Assembly (NCBI GenBank): GCA_003260075.1
Contig: QLIY01000641.1
Span: 1-64,000 of the forward strand
Origin: Phallusia mammillata
Lineage: Eukaryota > Chordata > Ascidiacea > Phlebobranchia > Ascidiidae
DNA: 64,000 bases
Direction of reading: 5' to 3'
The notes under the pieces were generated by a model. It did no database searches, was not told where the DNA came from, and saw only the letters and a program-made list of their open reading frames with translations. The position numbers were made by a program, and so were the translations under genes. Below are positions 37,029 through 49,900 of the stretch, in pieces. The number at the start of each line of letters is the position of its first letter. Position 1 is the first letter of the stretch.

Positions 37029-37492
37029 AAAGTGACTTTCCCCCAAGCAATACTGATTTTGCAGATATCTTCAAAAGTCACCCTGTTTATATCATCCTTG
37101 ACAAAAAATGCTGCATTTGCAACGACTGGCAGGAATGTAAAACAAATCTGAATGATTTTCTATTCAAATCAAACAGCTAAGATCAGAAGTGGAAAGACCC
37201 TTTGCTAAATACTGCTTTGCATGGGGGGGGGGCAAAAGTGACTTTCCTCCAAGCAATACTGATTTTGCAGATATCTTCAAAAGTTTTACCACACAGTCTA
37301 AGTGGCTAAAATCGTCGATGATCGAGTGGTTACTTAAACAATACACAAGCACTCTGTTTATATCATCCTTGACAAAAAATGCTGCATTTGCAACGACTGA
37401 CAGGAATGTAAAACAAATCTGAATGATTTTCTATTCAAATCAAATAGCTAAGATCAGAAGTGGAAAGACCCTTTGCTAAATACTGCTTTGCA
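37029..37492 (+). repeat. Duplicate with a 66-base indel across a G run (37223-37232)
   Basis: 37029-37222 and 37233-37492 are copies. The right copy carries an extra segment of about 66 bases, starting near ttttaccacacag, which the left copy lacks. Such an indel is what two alleles would show. Confidence 0.85.
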
Positions 37493-38228
37493 TTTTAAAC
37501 CTATCCTGCATGCCTGACTTCACTATACTGTGCTGTACTGCATCTCAAAGCAACTTATCACCCATATAGGGCGTTGCGCCGAACTTTATTTACCACCAGC
37601 AAAAACGAAAAAAGTCTTTTCAAGTCTTGATTCGACACGTTTCGATGGTTTTTCAAAAACACCTCGACCTGTTTGAATACCGTTTCGATGGCCTAAGATT
37701 CCTTTTCCGAAACCACATCGGCCCAGTTCGACGATTAACAGACACTCCGCGGAAATTTAGGCTTAATCGTGCTTTACTTTTATAGAAACGGAAGCTTGTC
37801 AATCGTTGTGCTCAAAAACCTCTTTGATTAGACATCGCCTGTACCTTATGTAGCATTTGTCACTTCTGTCTTGCATTCTGCACCTAAGTGCCAGTCAGCA
37901 ATATAAGGCGCTACCTCTATATGCTTGTCAAGCCACCTCTCAAACATCGAGTTAATGTTTAACAAATGCTGAGTCATTGTAAAAGAGGTTTTTGCAGCGC
38001 ATGAGCAGAAAAAGGCAACTTCAATCAACTATCCATACAAGCCATTCCGGTGCAACTAATTATTTTTAATGTGAAATATAAGCAACGCTTAATAGTTAAG
38101 CCACCTGAAGCTGATTTTTACATGGTTAAGTAGCACTATTACCGGGTGCTTAAACTCGGCTTGAATAAGGCTTAACGCTTTATTGCTTGCCTATAGACAG
38201 CCGTGTCCGCATGGCATTCATGGCATTC

Positions 38229-40307
38229 ATGGCACCAGTTGTTTAGTTACCTGCAAGTATCGAACATATCTTACATGTGGAAGGAAATATAATGTATTGA
38301 TAAGCGCTGAGTGTCAAAAACAAAACATTTATAGAGTTTGTTTATAGTGAATACAGTTTATTACTATTTGTTATCTTATTGAGTAATTGCCTCTTAATTT
38401 TCCGATTACGTGCCTAACAAAAACATAGTTTAAACTCTTGGCACCGTGCTTCTTTAAAAGTGATTCAATGAAAGCAGTGACAAAGGTTACGGCCAGGTCA
38501 CGTGATTGTAGGCTGCTGCTGCTTGTGGAGTCTCTAAACATACAAGAACGCAGCCCACAGCTAAATGTGTAACAAAACTCGACGCCCCCCTGCAGTTTTT
38601 AAAAGCACATAACCTGTAACCTGTTTACTTTTTATCTGTAACTTCTGTTATTGGTTCTAATTGCTTGGTTTTGTACTTCATTAAAAACGTGAGAATCATT
38701 GTCAAAACGTCAGGTGTTTCATGAATATACTGATTTATGTGTTTCTTGTAAAAATCTTTAAAAGCGTGTATCATTTAATGGTGTACCTTAACCATCACCG
38801 AAAAACTTAGTTCTTGCGAATAAAACAAAACATGTCCCAAATTTATGTTTGACAACGACATTTGCTGTGTTAAAACATATACACTGCGCAGTGTGGCGAC
38901 TTTGTAACAATTACTCTACAAAAAAGCCACCAAGCAGAGGTCACAGCACATACATATTTACAACGCAGTACAAGACAAAGCTCTCAATGATTTAGCACTT
39001 CTATGTGTGTACATCCATGTGATGCACACTCAAGACAGCGTCTTGCACCTATACGAAAAGCAGATTTCGTCTTGAAATGATTAAGCAGACTGAAAACTTT
39101 AACAAGTCTAAAGTCATCCACCCTTTTTTATGTGCAGCATATGTATATTTCGCCTAAGTAATAGTCATCATCAGGAATTTAAAACAACAAACAGTGCTAA
39201 AGAATCTGTTTGTTGTTTTGTGATGGTGACTTGTTAAAGTTTTCAGTCTGTTATTATGTGGGGGGGGGGGCCAGTTTAGTTACCTGCAAATATCGAACAT
39301 ATCTTACATGTGGAAGGAAACATAATGTATTGATAATCTCTGAGTGTCAAAAACAAAACATTTATAGAGTTTGTTTATAGTGAATACAGTTCGTTACTGT
39401 TTGTTATCTTATTGAGTAATTGCATCTTAATTTCCCGATTACGTGCCTAACAAAAACATGGTTCAAACTATTGACACCTTGCTTCTTTAAAAGTGATTCA
39501 ATAAAAGCAGTGACAAAGGTTTCGGCCAGATCACGTGATTGTAGGCTGCCGCTGCTTGTAGAGTCTGTAAACGTATAAGAACGAAGCCCACAGCTGAACA
39601 TCAAATAAAATCGACGCCCCTGTACTATTTAACAGCATGTACCTGTTCCTTCCTATTTATCTCCGTTCTAATCCTTCTTTAGGACTGTTTCCTTCATATC
39701 TGTCGCTCCTTTGATTGGTCTTAGTTGCTAGGTTTTGTACTTCATTAAAAAATTCCTTTGTCAAATCGTCAGCTTTTTCACGAACTTACTGATTTTCATG
39801 AACATACTGAGTATCTTAATAAATCTTTAAAAACGTGTATCTTTTAATGGTCTACCTAAACTATTACCCTTAAAGACAAAACGTTTTTTGTACTCTTTTT
39901 GACAACAACATTGGCTGTGTTAAAACATATACAGTGCACAATATGGCGACTTTGTGTTAATTACTCTACAAAAAAGCCACCAAGCAGAGGCCACAGCACA
40001 TACATATATACAGCGCAGCACAAGACGAATGTTTCTATGGGTTTGCACTTCTATGTGTGTTCATCCATGTAATGTACACTCAAGGCGACTTCTTGTACCT
40101 ATACGAAAAGCAGATTTCGTCTTGAAATGATTAAACAGACTGAAAACTTTAAGTTTAAAGTCATCCACCCTTTTTTATGTGCAGCATATGTATATTTCGC
40201 CTAAGTAATAGTCATCATCAGGAATTTAAAACAACAAACAGTGCTAAAGAATCTGTTTGTTGTTTTGTGATGGTGACTTGTTAAAGTTTTCAGTCTGTTA
40301 TTATGTG
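38229..40307 (+). repeat. Largest duplicate, about 1.03 kb per copy, across a G run (39260-39270)
   Basis: 38229-39259 and 39271-40307 align along their whole length with several percent substitutions and many small indels. Each copy ends with the same hairpin element and the same cagtctgttattatgtg. Confidence 0.88.
39086..39250. repeat. Nested hairpin element
   Basis: The outer arms are 39086-39108 and 39228-39250 (cagactgaaaactttaac / gttaaagttttcagtctg). The inner arms are 39181-39194 and 39206-39219 (aaaacaacaaacag / ctgtttgttgtttt). It is also present in the second copy at about 40137-40297, where part of the left outer arm is shortened. Possibly a small inverted-repeat element. Confidence 0.7.
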
Positions 40308-41632
40308 TGACTGTTGTCTCCATCTCGCGTACTGAGTCTCTGGTGACTCGTGATTTATGATATACTACACACAGTTTCTATGAAATGATCAAATATAGGC
40401 TTTCTTTACCCACCCTTTTCTCTTGTTTATTTTGCATTTATATTTACTTTTCAATTCGTAATATTTAAGTTACAACACACATAAATACTTTTACATACCT
40501 TTAGACTACACGTTTTCGCTGTAACAAATCGTTAGAACAGGTCTTGAAAGTCTCAAAGACGGGACGAAATAGACAACTGTTAAACCTGCGAAACAGCTTG
40601 CGAAGTTGACTATTTGAAACAGTCAGTTAACCTGCACATAAACAAAGTGAAAGCAGACAACAAAACCACAATGATGGGAAGGTTACCATGATGTGTATGT
40701 TAAATTAAACATGCTAATAGGTTTTCCATAGACTGGATGGTATCTCTCTCTCTTCTGAATTTTTCGTTGAATTTCATGTTAGTCAATATACCTTTCGGTT
40801 AGACCACGGTACGGCAGGCCCGCGGGTTGTACCGAATCAGACGGTCACCAAACATGGCAGAGCGTAGGATAAAAAAATCCTAAGGATGATCCAAATACAA
40901 GTTTATTTTCATCTTAACTGATACATTTGTTTCGGTTTTAACATTAAACTGTGCAAATTAGCTCATAAAAAAACTTGTCTGTTGCGAAAAGAATGCAGTG
41001 TAAATTAACTTCATGTGTTTCATACCAAATATATGTCCATTATTTTCTCATTTTCATAGCTTTCCTAGTATTCAAGGATATTGTTTGTATGTTCGTGTGG
41101 GTTCTAAAGTGTACATTTTATGACAAACCTATTAATGTATTCTAAAAAATTTACTGGTTTTAGCGACTAGTTAAAAATCTGTACATTTTTCTGCCCTAAA
41201 ACGATAATGTGATAAAATATTTTGAGCACGAAATCATGATTAATGAGACATGAAACCAGCACACGGCGTGATTATTAGTTAACAAACATATTGCTTTTCT
41301 GACACGTTTTGTTTTCCATTGGCAACAATTTTTAATCGTTTTGATAAAACATTACTCACGTTAATTGTTTGAAGCATGTAATAATTTCGAAAACAATCTA
41401 CTGTAAAGCATTTTGTTCTGCTGCAATCTTATAACAGATGTTAAATAATGACGCAAAATTTAGAGCAAAATCTTAAAAAATAAGTATCAAGGTTTTTCCT
41501 AATTTGAATTACGTTTTTCATGATAGTCAGGATATCTTTTTAGTTTGTAATTTCATGTGCTCACCAGTGTCTTGGTTTTAAAGGAAATCAATAGCGACTC
41601 AATAGTTTATTAATTGTGTGCATGAAACGTGT

Positions 41633-42228
41633 AGAGGTAAGTCTCGGTGTTGGTAAAGGTGCCTATTTACCCAGTACGTTCACTACCCAGGGACGAATTT
41701 GTATCTCAGTTCTTTGTGAAAACGAGTCCAGCACCTTCTAAACAAAGTATCTAGGGGGGGGGGCAGAGGTAAGTCTCGGTGTTGGTCAAGGTGCCTATTT
41801 ACCCAGTACGTTCACTACCCAGGGACGGATTTGTGTGTCAGTTCTTTGTGAAAACGAGTCCAGCACCTTCTAAACAAAGTATCTACCGAAATACCTCTTA
41901 TTTAATTCACTAAAACAGAGGTTACACAAAATGGTCTGTGAACAAACTTGCGCTTAAAAACTATCCGACAGGGTTTCTTTCAGTGATTCTTTTATTGAAC
42001 CCTACCCCCTTTCCATAACACGGGTAGTTATTTTTTATGTGTTAAGTTAAATCATTGCACCAACCTTACTTTTTGTGACCTACAGGGGGGGGGGGACTTA
42101 AAAACTATCCGGCAGGGTTTCTTTTAGTAATTCTTTTATTGAACCCTACCCCCTTTCCATAACACGGGTAGTTAGTTTTTTTGTGTTAAGTTAAATCATT
42201 GCACCAACCTTACTTTTTGTGACCTACA
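41633..42228 (+). repeat. Two duplicates across G runs (41754-41763 and 42085-42095)
   Basis: 41633-41753/41765-41884 and 41953-42084/42096-42228 are copy pairs in intergenic DNA, each with only a few differences. Confidence 0.87.
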
Positions 42229-42785
42229 GTCACATAACGATGTATAAAACGGTGTAGCAGCGCGTTCAGTCACCTGCCACCAATTGTGCTCCACTGTTTT
42301 GCGTTTCATAACGTTTTAACGTTGTGCAGCTATTTCCGGATTGGTGATTGTTTTAGTGCAATTGTGTCGCTATGTTGTCTTACAACAAGCGAAGTAAACC
42401 CAACTCATGTTTAACAAAGTGCCGTTTGTCACAAACATTACCAACCCGACAAAGCACCAAGACGAAGCTCAGCAACGACATCTTGCGATTGTTTAATAAA
42501 TATTTTTTCGCCGTTTTTCGGTTTTGTGTCCAGTAAGCTGACTGTATGGTCAACCGAGTTGTTTTCTCTCCAACCCATTGTAAACAATATAACTAATAAT
42601 CACAATCGCAATAGTCGAATTTGGAAAGGTTATTAACTATAAACATAATAAAAAAGGAAAATATTTCAATACAGCCCCAAATAATTATATGGAAGTTTGA
42701 CTTTGAAACATAACCAAACGAGGTAGAATTAAAAAAAAGTGGTATCGATTTTTGCTTGAAGCAAAGATCTGATGTGACGTAAAAA

Positions 42786-43360
42786 TGAGGTTGTGGGTTC
42801 GAATTCCATCGCAGGCTTGATTTCACTAGTCTGTGTCTTGCTATATGAGAATGCTTGGCAGACTTGGTCCGGTATAATGCCTTTAAGGGCCCAACATACT
42901 ATGATTTTTATTTGAGTGTGCCGTGATCGCTGGTCTGTATAAACCAGAGTTCTAAGTCGGGCCGGGTTCGGGTTTGGGCCGGGTTCGGATTCGGCCGGGT
43001 TAGGTTTTTTGAAAAAAATGGGCTTGATTCGGGCCTGACTTTACACTCTGTGGCAGTATTTTTTTGGATTAATTTAACCAGCTGAATAACCAGTTGCTGG
43101 ACCTGACCCAATGTCAAACAGCTCTAAAACGCCTTGTTCAAGAACAATTGTCTATTATTTTCTATTGCGTTTGTTTTCTTGTCCTTCCTGAGGCTTCAAT
43201 GTATAGGCCAGTCAATCAAACTTTCGGGCCTAAACGGCCCTCTCAAAAACGTATCGGGTTTGGGCCGGGTTTAGGGCTTGTACCTTCGGGTTCGGGCTCG
43301 AATTTCAGGCCCGTTTACAACTCTGGCATGAACGCGTCAGGGCTGATTCTAGTATGTGTG
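42786..43360 (+). repeat. SINE-like repeat split by a gggccggg-rich insertion
   Basis: 42786-42950 matches the SINE-like repeat (ggttcgaattcc B-box-like word, cttgctatatg, gtgtgccgtgatcgctgg). The match resumes at about 43326 (ggcatgaacgcgtcagggctgattctag). Between them is a segment whose ends are both of the gggccgggtt / cgggtttgggccggg kind. This looks like a younger element inserted in an older one. Confidence 0.5.
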
Positions 43361-43942
43361 TATGTTCACTTTAGAGGCCAAGTGAAAAACCCATTTCTTT
43401 CAAATTTTAGCTTAAATTTGACTCAAATTAATGCAGTTAGTGGGACTTTTTCCCAACAATCAACAGCCCTATTGCAAAGTCAATAAGTAACAGATGCACT
43501 TAATCTCTGGCGCACTGTATGTTGCAACAAATACAACACAGTCCAATTTCGACAAACAAAGGCAAACAACATTTATGAACAAACAACGTTGAGGCGTGCA
43601 GCTAGTCATGTATTAAAATGTGGTGTCACAGTATATTTTGTATCGCATGACAGAGGTGTCACTAGTATAAACTTTTTGAAAACCTTTAGTGACAATTGTG
43701 CAGGAAAATGGGTTTATTTGTTAGACAAGTGCATGCAAACAGCAACAGGTTTACAATTTATTATTGACACAGCGAACAAAGCAGGTCAATTTATTTGTAA
43801 AACCGCCACATTTCTATAATTATTGGCATTTAACTTTTGCTTTTTAGGTAACTATTGTCCAAGGTCATACTAACGAACCTCTTATAAACCGTTTTTACCT
43901 CAAAAAACCTGTTAAATATCAAATAGGTTGCAAAATAACAAA

Positions 43943-46900
43943 ATGAGCAAAGCTTTTCCTGTTAGTTTTATGAAACTAGTTGCTCACGAGGTAAAAAGTG
44001 GCTTGTCAAAGAAGAACGCTCAGACATGTGAGGGTCCAGACAATACAGCTAAACAAGACGATGTAATGTCGGTTGCAAGTGCTCTCAGTGATAACCCTCT
44101 TGAACATTATGACAAGCCGCAGAAAGGTAACTCATTTTGTTTGTGATAAAAGCTTTGTGTTAGAAGTTTTGGTCAAGATTTTCCAACTATGTGTCTTAGT
44201 AGTTAATTTGGTTTGGTGTATAACTTTTACTTTAGGCAAAAAACTTGTTTGTTTGCTAATTGTTTTAATTATTTAGATCATGTGATATCCACCATCGTTG
44301 ACTTTGAAACTCGGGATATAAAAAATACCACGCTGACTGAAGCATTCGCTATATCTCTACACACCGTTATTTCAAGCATGGACAAAAAAAGAAGAAACGA
44401 CTTTCTACTTTGTCTCAGTGAGCTTGCGATGGGGGGGGGGCGTAGTTAATTTGGCTTGTTTCATAACTTTTACTTTAGGCAAAAAAACTTGCTAATTTGT
44501 AATTATTTCTTTAGATCATGCAATATCCACAATCGTTGACTTTGAAACTCAGGGAAACCAAAATCGAACTCTGACAGAAGCATTCGCTACATCTCTACAC
44601 ACCGTTATTTCAAGCATGGACAAGAAAAGAAGAAATGATTTTCTACATTATCTCAGTGAGCTTGCGATCGTTTCAGCCGGTTCCAACACCCGAGTTCCCG
44701 AAGATTTAGTATGGAAACGAAACCTTCAAACTGTAATTGATGAAACCCAATCGTGTCACAATCAAATTGTATTTGAATACGATGGCGATGTCAGGTTTTC
44801 TCACCGAATGTGGGAAATGTTCTTTTATGCATTCTATCTTCTCTACTATGCCGATATGGATAAGTTTGTGACCGCCTGTCGCCATCTAAGCCAAAACGAG
44901 CGCACTATTGACATTGTACTCTTTTTGCATGGGCTTTGCAAACACAGAAGTTTTTTAAGTTTCGCCCAGACCATCAAGGGTGGCATGGCGTTCTACAAAA
45001 AGCAAAGTACGTGGAGCAAATTCCTTAAAGTTTCTAGAGGTTGCTTACCAAGGCAGTTTCTTAACCTATGTCGCAGTGCCCGTGAACGTAACGACCATGG
45101 CATTTTGGCGAAATCACTCCCTAATGAAATTCTACTAACTGGTCCGATCCATAAGCGGGACTTGATTAGTCTTGGCTTCGTGATGAGTAAAGTAAAAAGA
45201 AGACGAATATATGTTGACATCTGGATGCCACAATTTCAGCATTGCGATCTCACTGATGTTTTGAATATAGTTGAAAGAAGTACACTTCAGGTACTAGTGA
45301 CGTTATGTAAACGTTTTGCAAACATTTGAACCAGAGTTACAAAATGGACCGGCTTTATAGGTCAGGTTTGGTCTTAGATCTAAATTTTACTAACTTATCC
45401 GTTAAATTTGACCAAGTCAATTTAACCGATTAGCGCTTTGTCCGATTAGCGCTTTGCACTTCTGGTTCGGAACGCAAACTTCTCGAAGCCGGTTTTAGTT
45501 AGGTTTTGGTCTAATACGGGCATAAAATAACAACAAACAATTGGCGGATAGATTTTTTCAACAAATCGTCATGCATGCAAAATAATTTTGTTACCTTTTT
45601 ATTGTGTTAAATTAAAACAGAATGTTGTCCCCAGGTAGGGGGTGAGCTAATTTGCCTCGTAACGCCCCTAACTTTTTCAAACAATCTTTGCGGCTAAACA
45701 TACCCATAAAAATTTCTACAGCTTCGCAACATTCGTCTTTTCCGGACCATGGTGACCACAAAAAACGCGGAAGTGATTTGCAAATTCTTTGGCAGTGTCA
45801 CCGATCTAGTGCTTAAAGAATGCGGAGTTACATCTCAAGTGGTTAAAACTCTAACCAGTGCCGTTCATCATCATCACGTATGACATTTTTTTACCATGTA
45901 TAAGCTGTATTAGCAGTGCGCTCATCGTGTCCTAAATTGTAGCTGGAAGTCCTTGATCTCAGCGGCAACATAATGGAAAGTGAGGTCTTTCAAAATATTG
46001 GTGAATGTCTGCATAACGTGGATGCTCTGGTTTTGGCAAATTGTAACGTGACAGCGGGAGAGACACCATATTTCGTCGCACCAGTTGGAAAACTCAAAGA
46101 ACCGGTACATACCACAAACTATCATGTCTTAAAACCGATGTTTCGACAACTCTATTCTATGGGCAAACATAAACTATCAGGGAGCTAGGATTTTAACGAT
46201 CAATGTTGTAGTCAGTGACAAATGCCCCGCGTAATTTGAATCAAATGTTTCCAAGCACCTAAAGCAAAATATATTTGTCGCAAGTAGTCATAAGATAACA
46301 AACGCTTAGTTAAGCTAATCTCAAGTTGTATAAACGTTTGTTATTTTCAATAGCAAATGGCAAAAGACAAGGCAGTTAAGATGTTATGGTATGTTTTCAG
46401 TTACAGATATTGGATCTGTCTGGCAACAACATCGGCAGAAGCGGAATTGCTGACCTACTTGGATTTGTCGACGGCCAACCGAAGATTATGGAAATAATAA
46501 CTGACCCATTGCATGTAGGTGTAGTAGGAAAGACTTGTGTTAAAAGTTAATCCACGGGCGGCACGTTAATAACTTGCAAATGTTTAGTGTTACACAAACA
46601 TTACACTCAGGGTGTGCCTATAAAAACCAAAACTTTAAGTAAAGTTGTCATTTACACGGAAAAAATAGTTGTGTATTGTAAAGATGTTACCATATGAATT
46701 ATTTTTTTCTTTATGCAGCCTGTCATGGTGTCATTTATTTTGGACTGGTTTCGTACTGTGTTGTGTTAAAAATGCGTCAAAAACAACATAAACGAACAAT
46801 ATTACTTAGATTAAAAAATTGCATTTTCTGTTTTTCTGCACATTAGTTTTGTTATTTTTTATGAATCCCCCCAAAAAACTTAATGATTAACAAGTATACC

Positions 46901-49900
46901 ACACACCATACATAGAATTGCAGCTACCAGAGGGACGCCAAATGTTTACCTAACTTATTGCACAAACAATCGATGTAAATAAAGAACGACGAATCAATAT
47001 TCTTTTACAGCAATGTGCTTTAACTTCTTGTTGATTTATTGGCCTGTGTGTTTAGTGACAATGTATTGATGTTCAGGTAAACTACAGGACAAGTGTGGCG
47101 AAGGCAATTGGCAGCAATGGTGGCTTTGTGGAGGTGGGAGGCTGTCAGATATCTATCCCAGAAAATGCTGTGTTGACTCAAACAGAGATCAAACTCACAC
47201 GTGAAGAACCGGATGAAAAGGTATAAACTGTTCAAATAAACGTTTTGTTTCTTGACTTAACAGCGTTTTCGTTCACTGCATAAAAGCTCGTTGGTAAACC
47301 AGCTTGTCAACTCGATGATGGTGATGCATTTGTACCTGAGGAAAATTATCAGATAAATATAGTGAATTTTTAACTAAACCCTTTCCTCCAAGGCCTGAAG
47401 TTAATGCAAACTGTAACTTGATTTGCTAACTTCAGATTTTTAAACACGTAGAAGTGCATTGTAAATCAAACGTTGCCAGAAGGGGGGGGGGACTGAAGTT
47501 AATGCAAACTGTAGCTTAATTTGCTAACTTAAGATTTTTAAACACGTAGAAGTGCATTGTAAATCAAACGTTGCCAGAAACCGCGCTGGTGTTTCCGTTG
47601 AGGTTTTATTTGGCCAGCAGAACCAGCGGGTTCAACCACTGTTAGAAAATTTGACTTGACAGTCACGAATGATTGCTGTCGGGTAGCTCTTGTATTTGGT
47701 AATTCCCTGGAATATGCCTTGAGACTTCCAATCAGTGCAGCCAGCCCTCTTGAATTTTGTACGAGCGCGTGTTAATCACAATTTAATTGTAGTTGCGCAG
47801 AACACCAAAGTTGTAAGGTTTGTTTTCGTTGTAGTGAGTTGCTTTGATGCTGTTTTAAACTTGTAATGAATTGTACTGAAGTTGAGCTTTTGTGATAAAT
47901 AAGTAGCTGTTGAATAAGGTTTATTGACTTTACTTTATTGGGGGGGGGGGGGGCAGTTGTAATGAGTTGTACTGACGTTGAGCTTTTGTAATAAATAAGT
48001 AGCTGTTGAATAAGGTTTATTGACTTTACTTTATTGGGGATTCAGCGACAGTGTCGTGTTCTAATCCATTGGGCTTAATAAATTTCCTCAAGCAAGAATA
48101 ATATCACTACTTGAAACTGGAGATGCCATAAAAGTCCCATGGCAATATTCTGTAGGATTGTTTGACGCCTGTTCTCTTCTGTGAACCAAAAGATCTTCAA
48201 TTTCACGCAAAAATCGAAGTCACCCTTCCAACATGCTACATATTAGATGGACACACCTCTGTTAATGTCAAGGTATGATATGTAACTGGGCTTTGCCTGT
48301 TTTCCAGTCGTTTGTCTGAACATAATAGGCTAAGGCTTCTGTGGCGTTATGTTTTACAAATTCATTTTCAGCTCCCTAAAAACAGTAATTATCAAAACAT
48401 TTTAGAGGCAATATTACTGCAAATTTACTCGCAGAGGCAATATTACTGCAAATTTACTCGCACTGATTCTTAACTACCCCTCATCATGTAGATCCAAAAG
48501 TTAAAAGAAGGCGAAGTTTGGACTGACATTGATGTGATAAAATACAATTATGGAAAGCAGATTCGATTCAAGACAAATCATTTTTGCAGGTAAAATACCC
48601 ACGCCTTCACTGCTTATACACACATAAGCGAAATGTTGTTTATTTTCAGGTTCCGTGCTTTAGGTGAAAATGCAGATGATATGTGTGTGGAAAAGTCTCT
48701 GATATTCGCTATGCGTCCATTGGTCAGTGAACGTACCTCACAAGTTGTAATCTCAATATTTGTGTTCGACAATTTGCCACATGAAAAAGAATTGGGCGGA
48801 AAAGAAAACATACATGAAACTATTTTTAAATTCAGGTAAGTTTATTTCATTTTTATGCTGTGTAGAAGCCTGAATGCGTAAGGCTCACAATGTGTTTGCC
48901 GTATAGCTGTCTGTTTTATTGCTGTTCGTTTTTTTATTTTTTTGACATAGGCGGGTGGTAACTACAATTTAATTCAACCCAACCACTGGGTTGGCAATGC
49001 TGCTCCAGTTTCTGGCTCAAGAAAACACAAGCGACTGTGTGTCCATTAAATTTGTCTGCATTCAAAACCATAGTTGTACGGCCCAAAATAAGGACCAAAG
49101 CCCATTTTTCCCAAAGGCACCTCTAATTAGGCCTAAAATTTAAGTTAAACAACTTGAAATGACGGTGTTAATGTTAGATCAGGCCATAACTTCTGTCCGC
49201 TTACAACTCTGGTCTGGTATCAGAAGCAACCATTTCTTTAACGATGAAAATAACGGCCTGATGTGGCCCGAAGATCACTGATGATGGCATGAGCATTTGC
49301 CGAACTGTTGAAACAATAAAGCATTGTTTTTTACGTCTATTTGGGCCGTTATATTTGTTTTTTTAACTCATACAGATCGAGTTCCAATCCAAACTATCAA
49401 GTTCACCTTCAAGGCACAGAGAGTTTGACTATTGAAGACCCTCTTCTCGAATACAAGCAAATTAGATTAAAGCCAAAAATTGAGCGCCAGGTTTTACTAA
49501 AAGTGTCCAATGGAGAAAAGTTGGCATCGCAAAAGATTATGTTTAAATTGATCGACGTTGCTGATTCCGAAAATCCAGTGGACGAAACTCACTTCTATAT
49601 ACCTGAAGTAACCTATAGTAAGTCAACGCTTCATTTGTTTTTTTATAATGTGGTTTGGTTTTGACTTGTTAAACGGAAGTGGCATAGTAATTTGTCTCAT
49701 AACAATGACGTCACAAAACAAAGCATGACACATAAATTGTCTATTCGAAATATGTAAAGTTATCTCTTCGGGGGTGATTAGACAGAACTGTGTTAAGTGA
49801 TGCTAATTACGACTGTAAGTTGGAATAAAACTGCTTTGTGACTGTCGAACTGGCGACCCCCAGACTACGAAGCTGACATGTGCAGCATGCAGGCGAACAG

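Larger units (their letters stand above)
36840..43942. other. 7-kb stretch with no recognised gene
   Basis: It lies upstream of two divergent genes (selenium-binding protein on minus, NLR-like gene on plus), so it should hold both promoters. I could not identify core-promoter motifs. It contains five G-run duplicates, a hairpin element, and gggccgggttcggg-type repeats at 42955-43325. Open frames at 37846-38028 (-), 39404-39604 (-) and 43589-43819 (+) match no family I know. Confidence 0.5.

Noticed and set aside
37846..38028. Minus-strand open frame with MTQHLLNINSMFERW
   Set aside because: It is short, has no partner exons with matching splice phase and matches no family I know.
39404..39604. 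Minus-strand open frame conserved in both copies of the 1-kb duplicate
   Set aside because: Comparing the copies, amino-acid-changing differences (about eight) outnumber silent ones (about five), so there is no sign of protein constraint. No family was recognised.
42797..42808. tRNA gene suggested by a ggttcgaattcc B-box-like word
   Set aside because: No A box, acceptor stem or anticodon arm could be placed around it. It is better explained as part of a SINE-like repeat.
43589..43819. Plus-strand open frame upstream of the NLR-like gene
   Set aside because: It could be an exon, but no splice signal connects it in phase to the ATG exon at 43943, and its protein has no NACHT or other domain signature.
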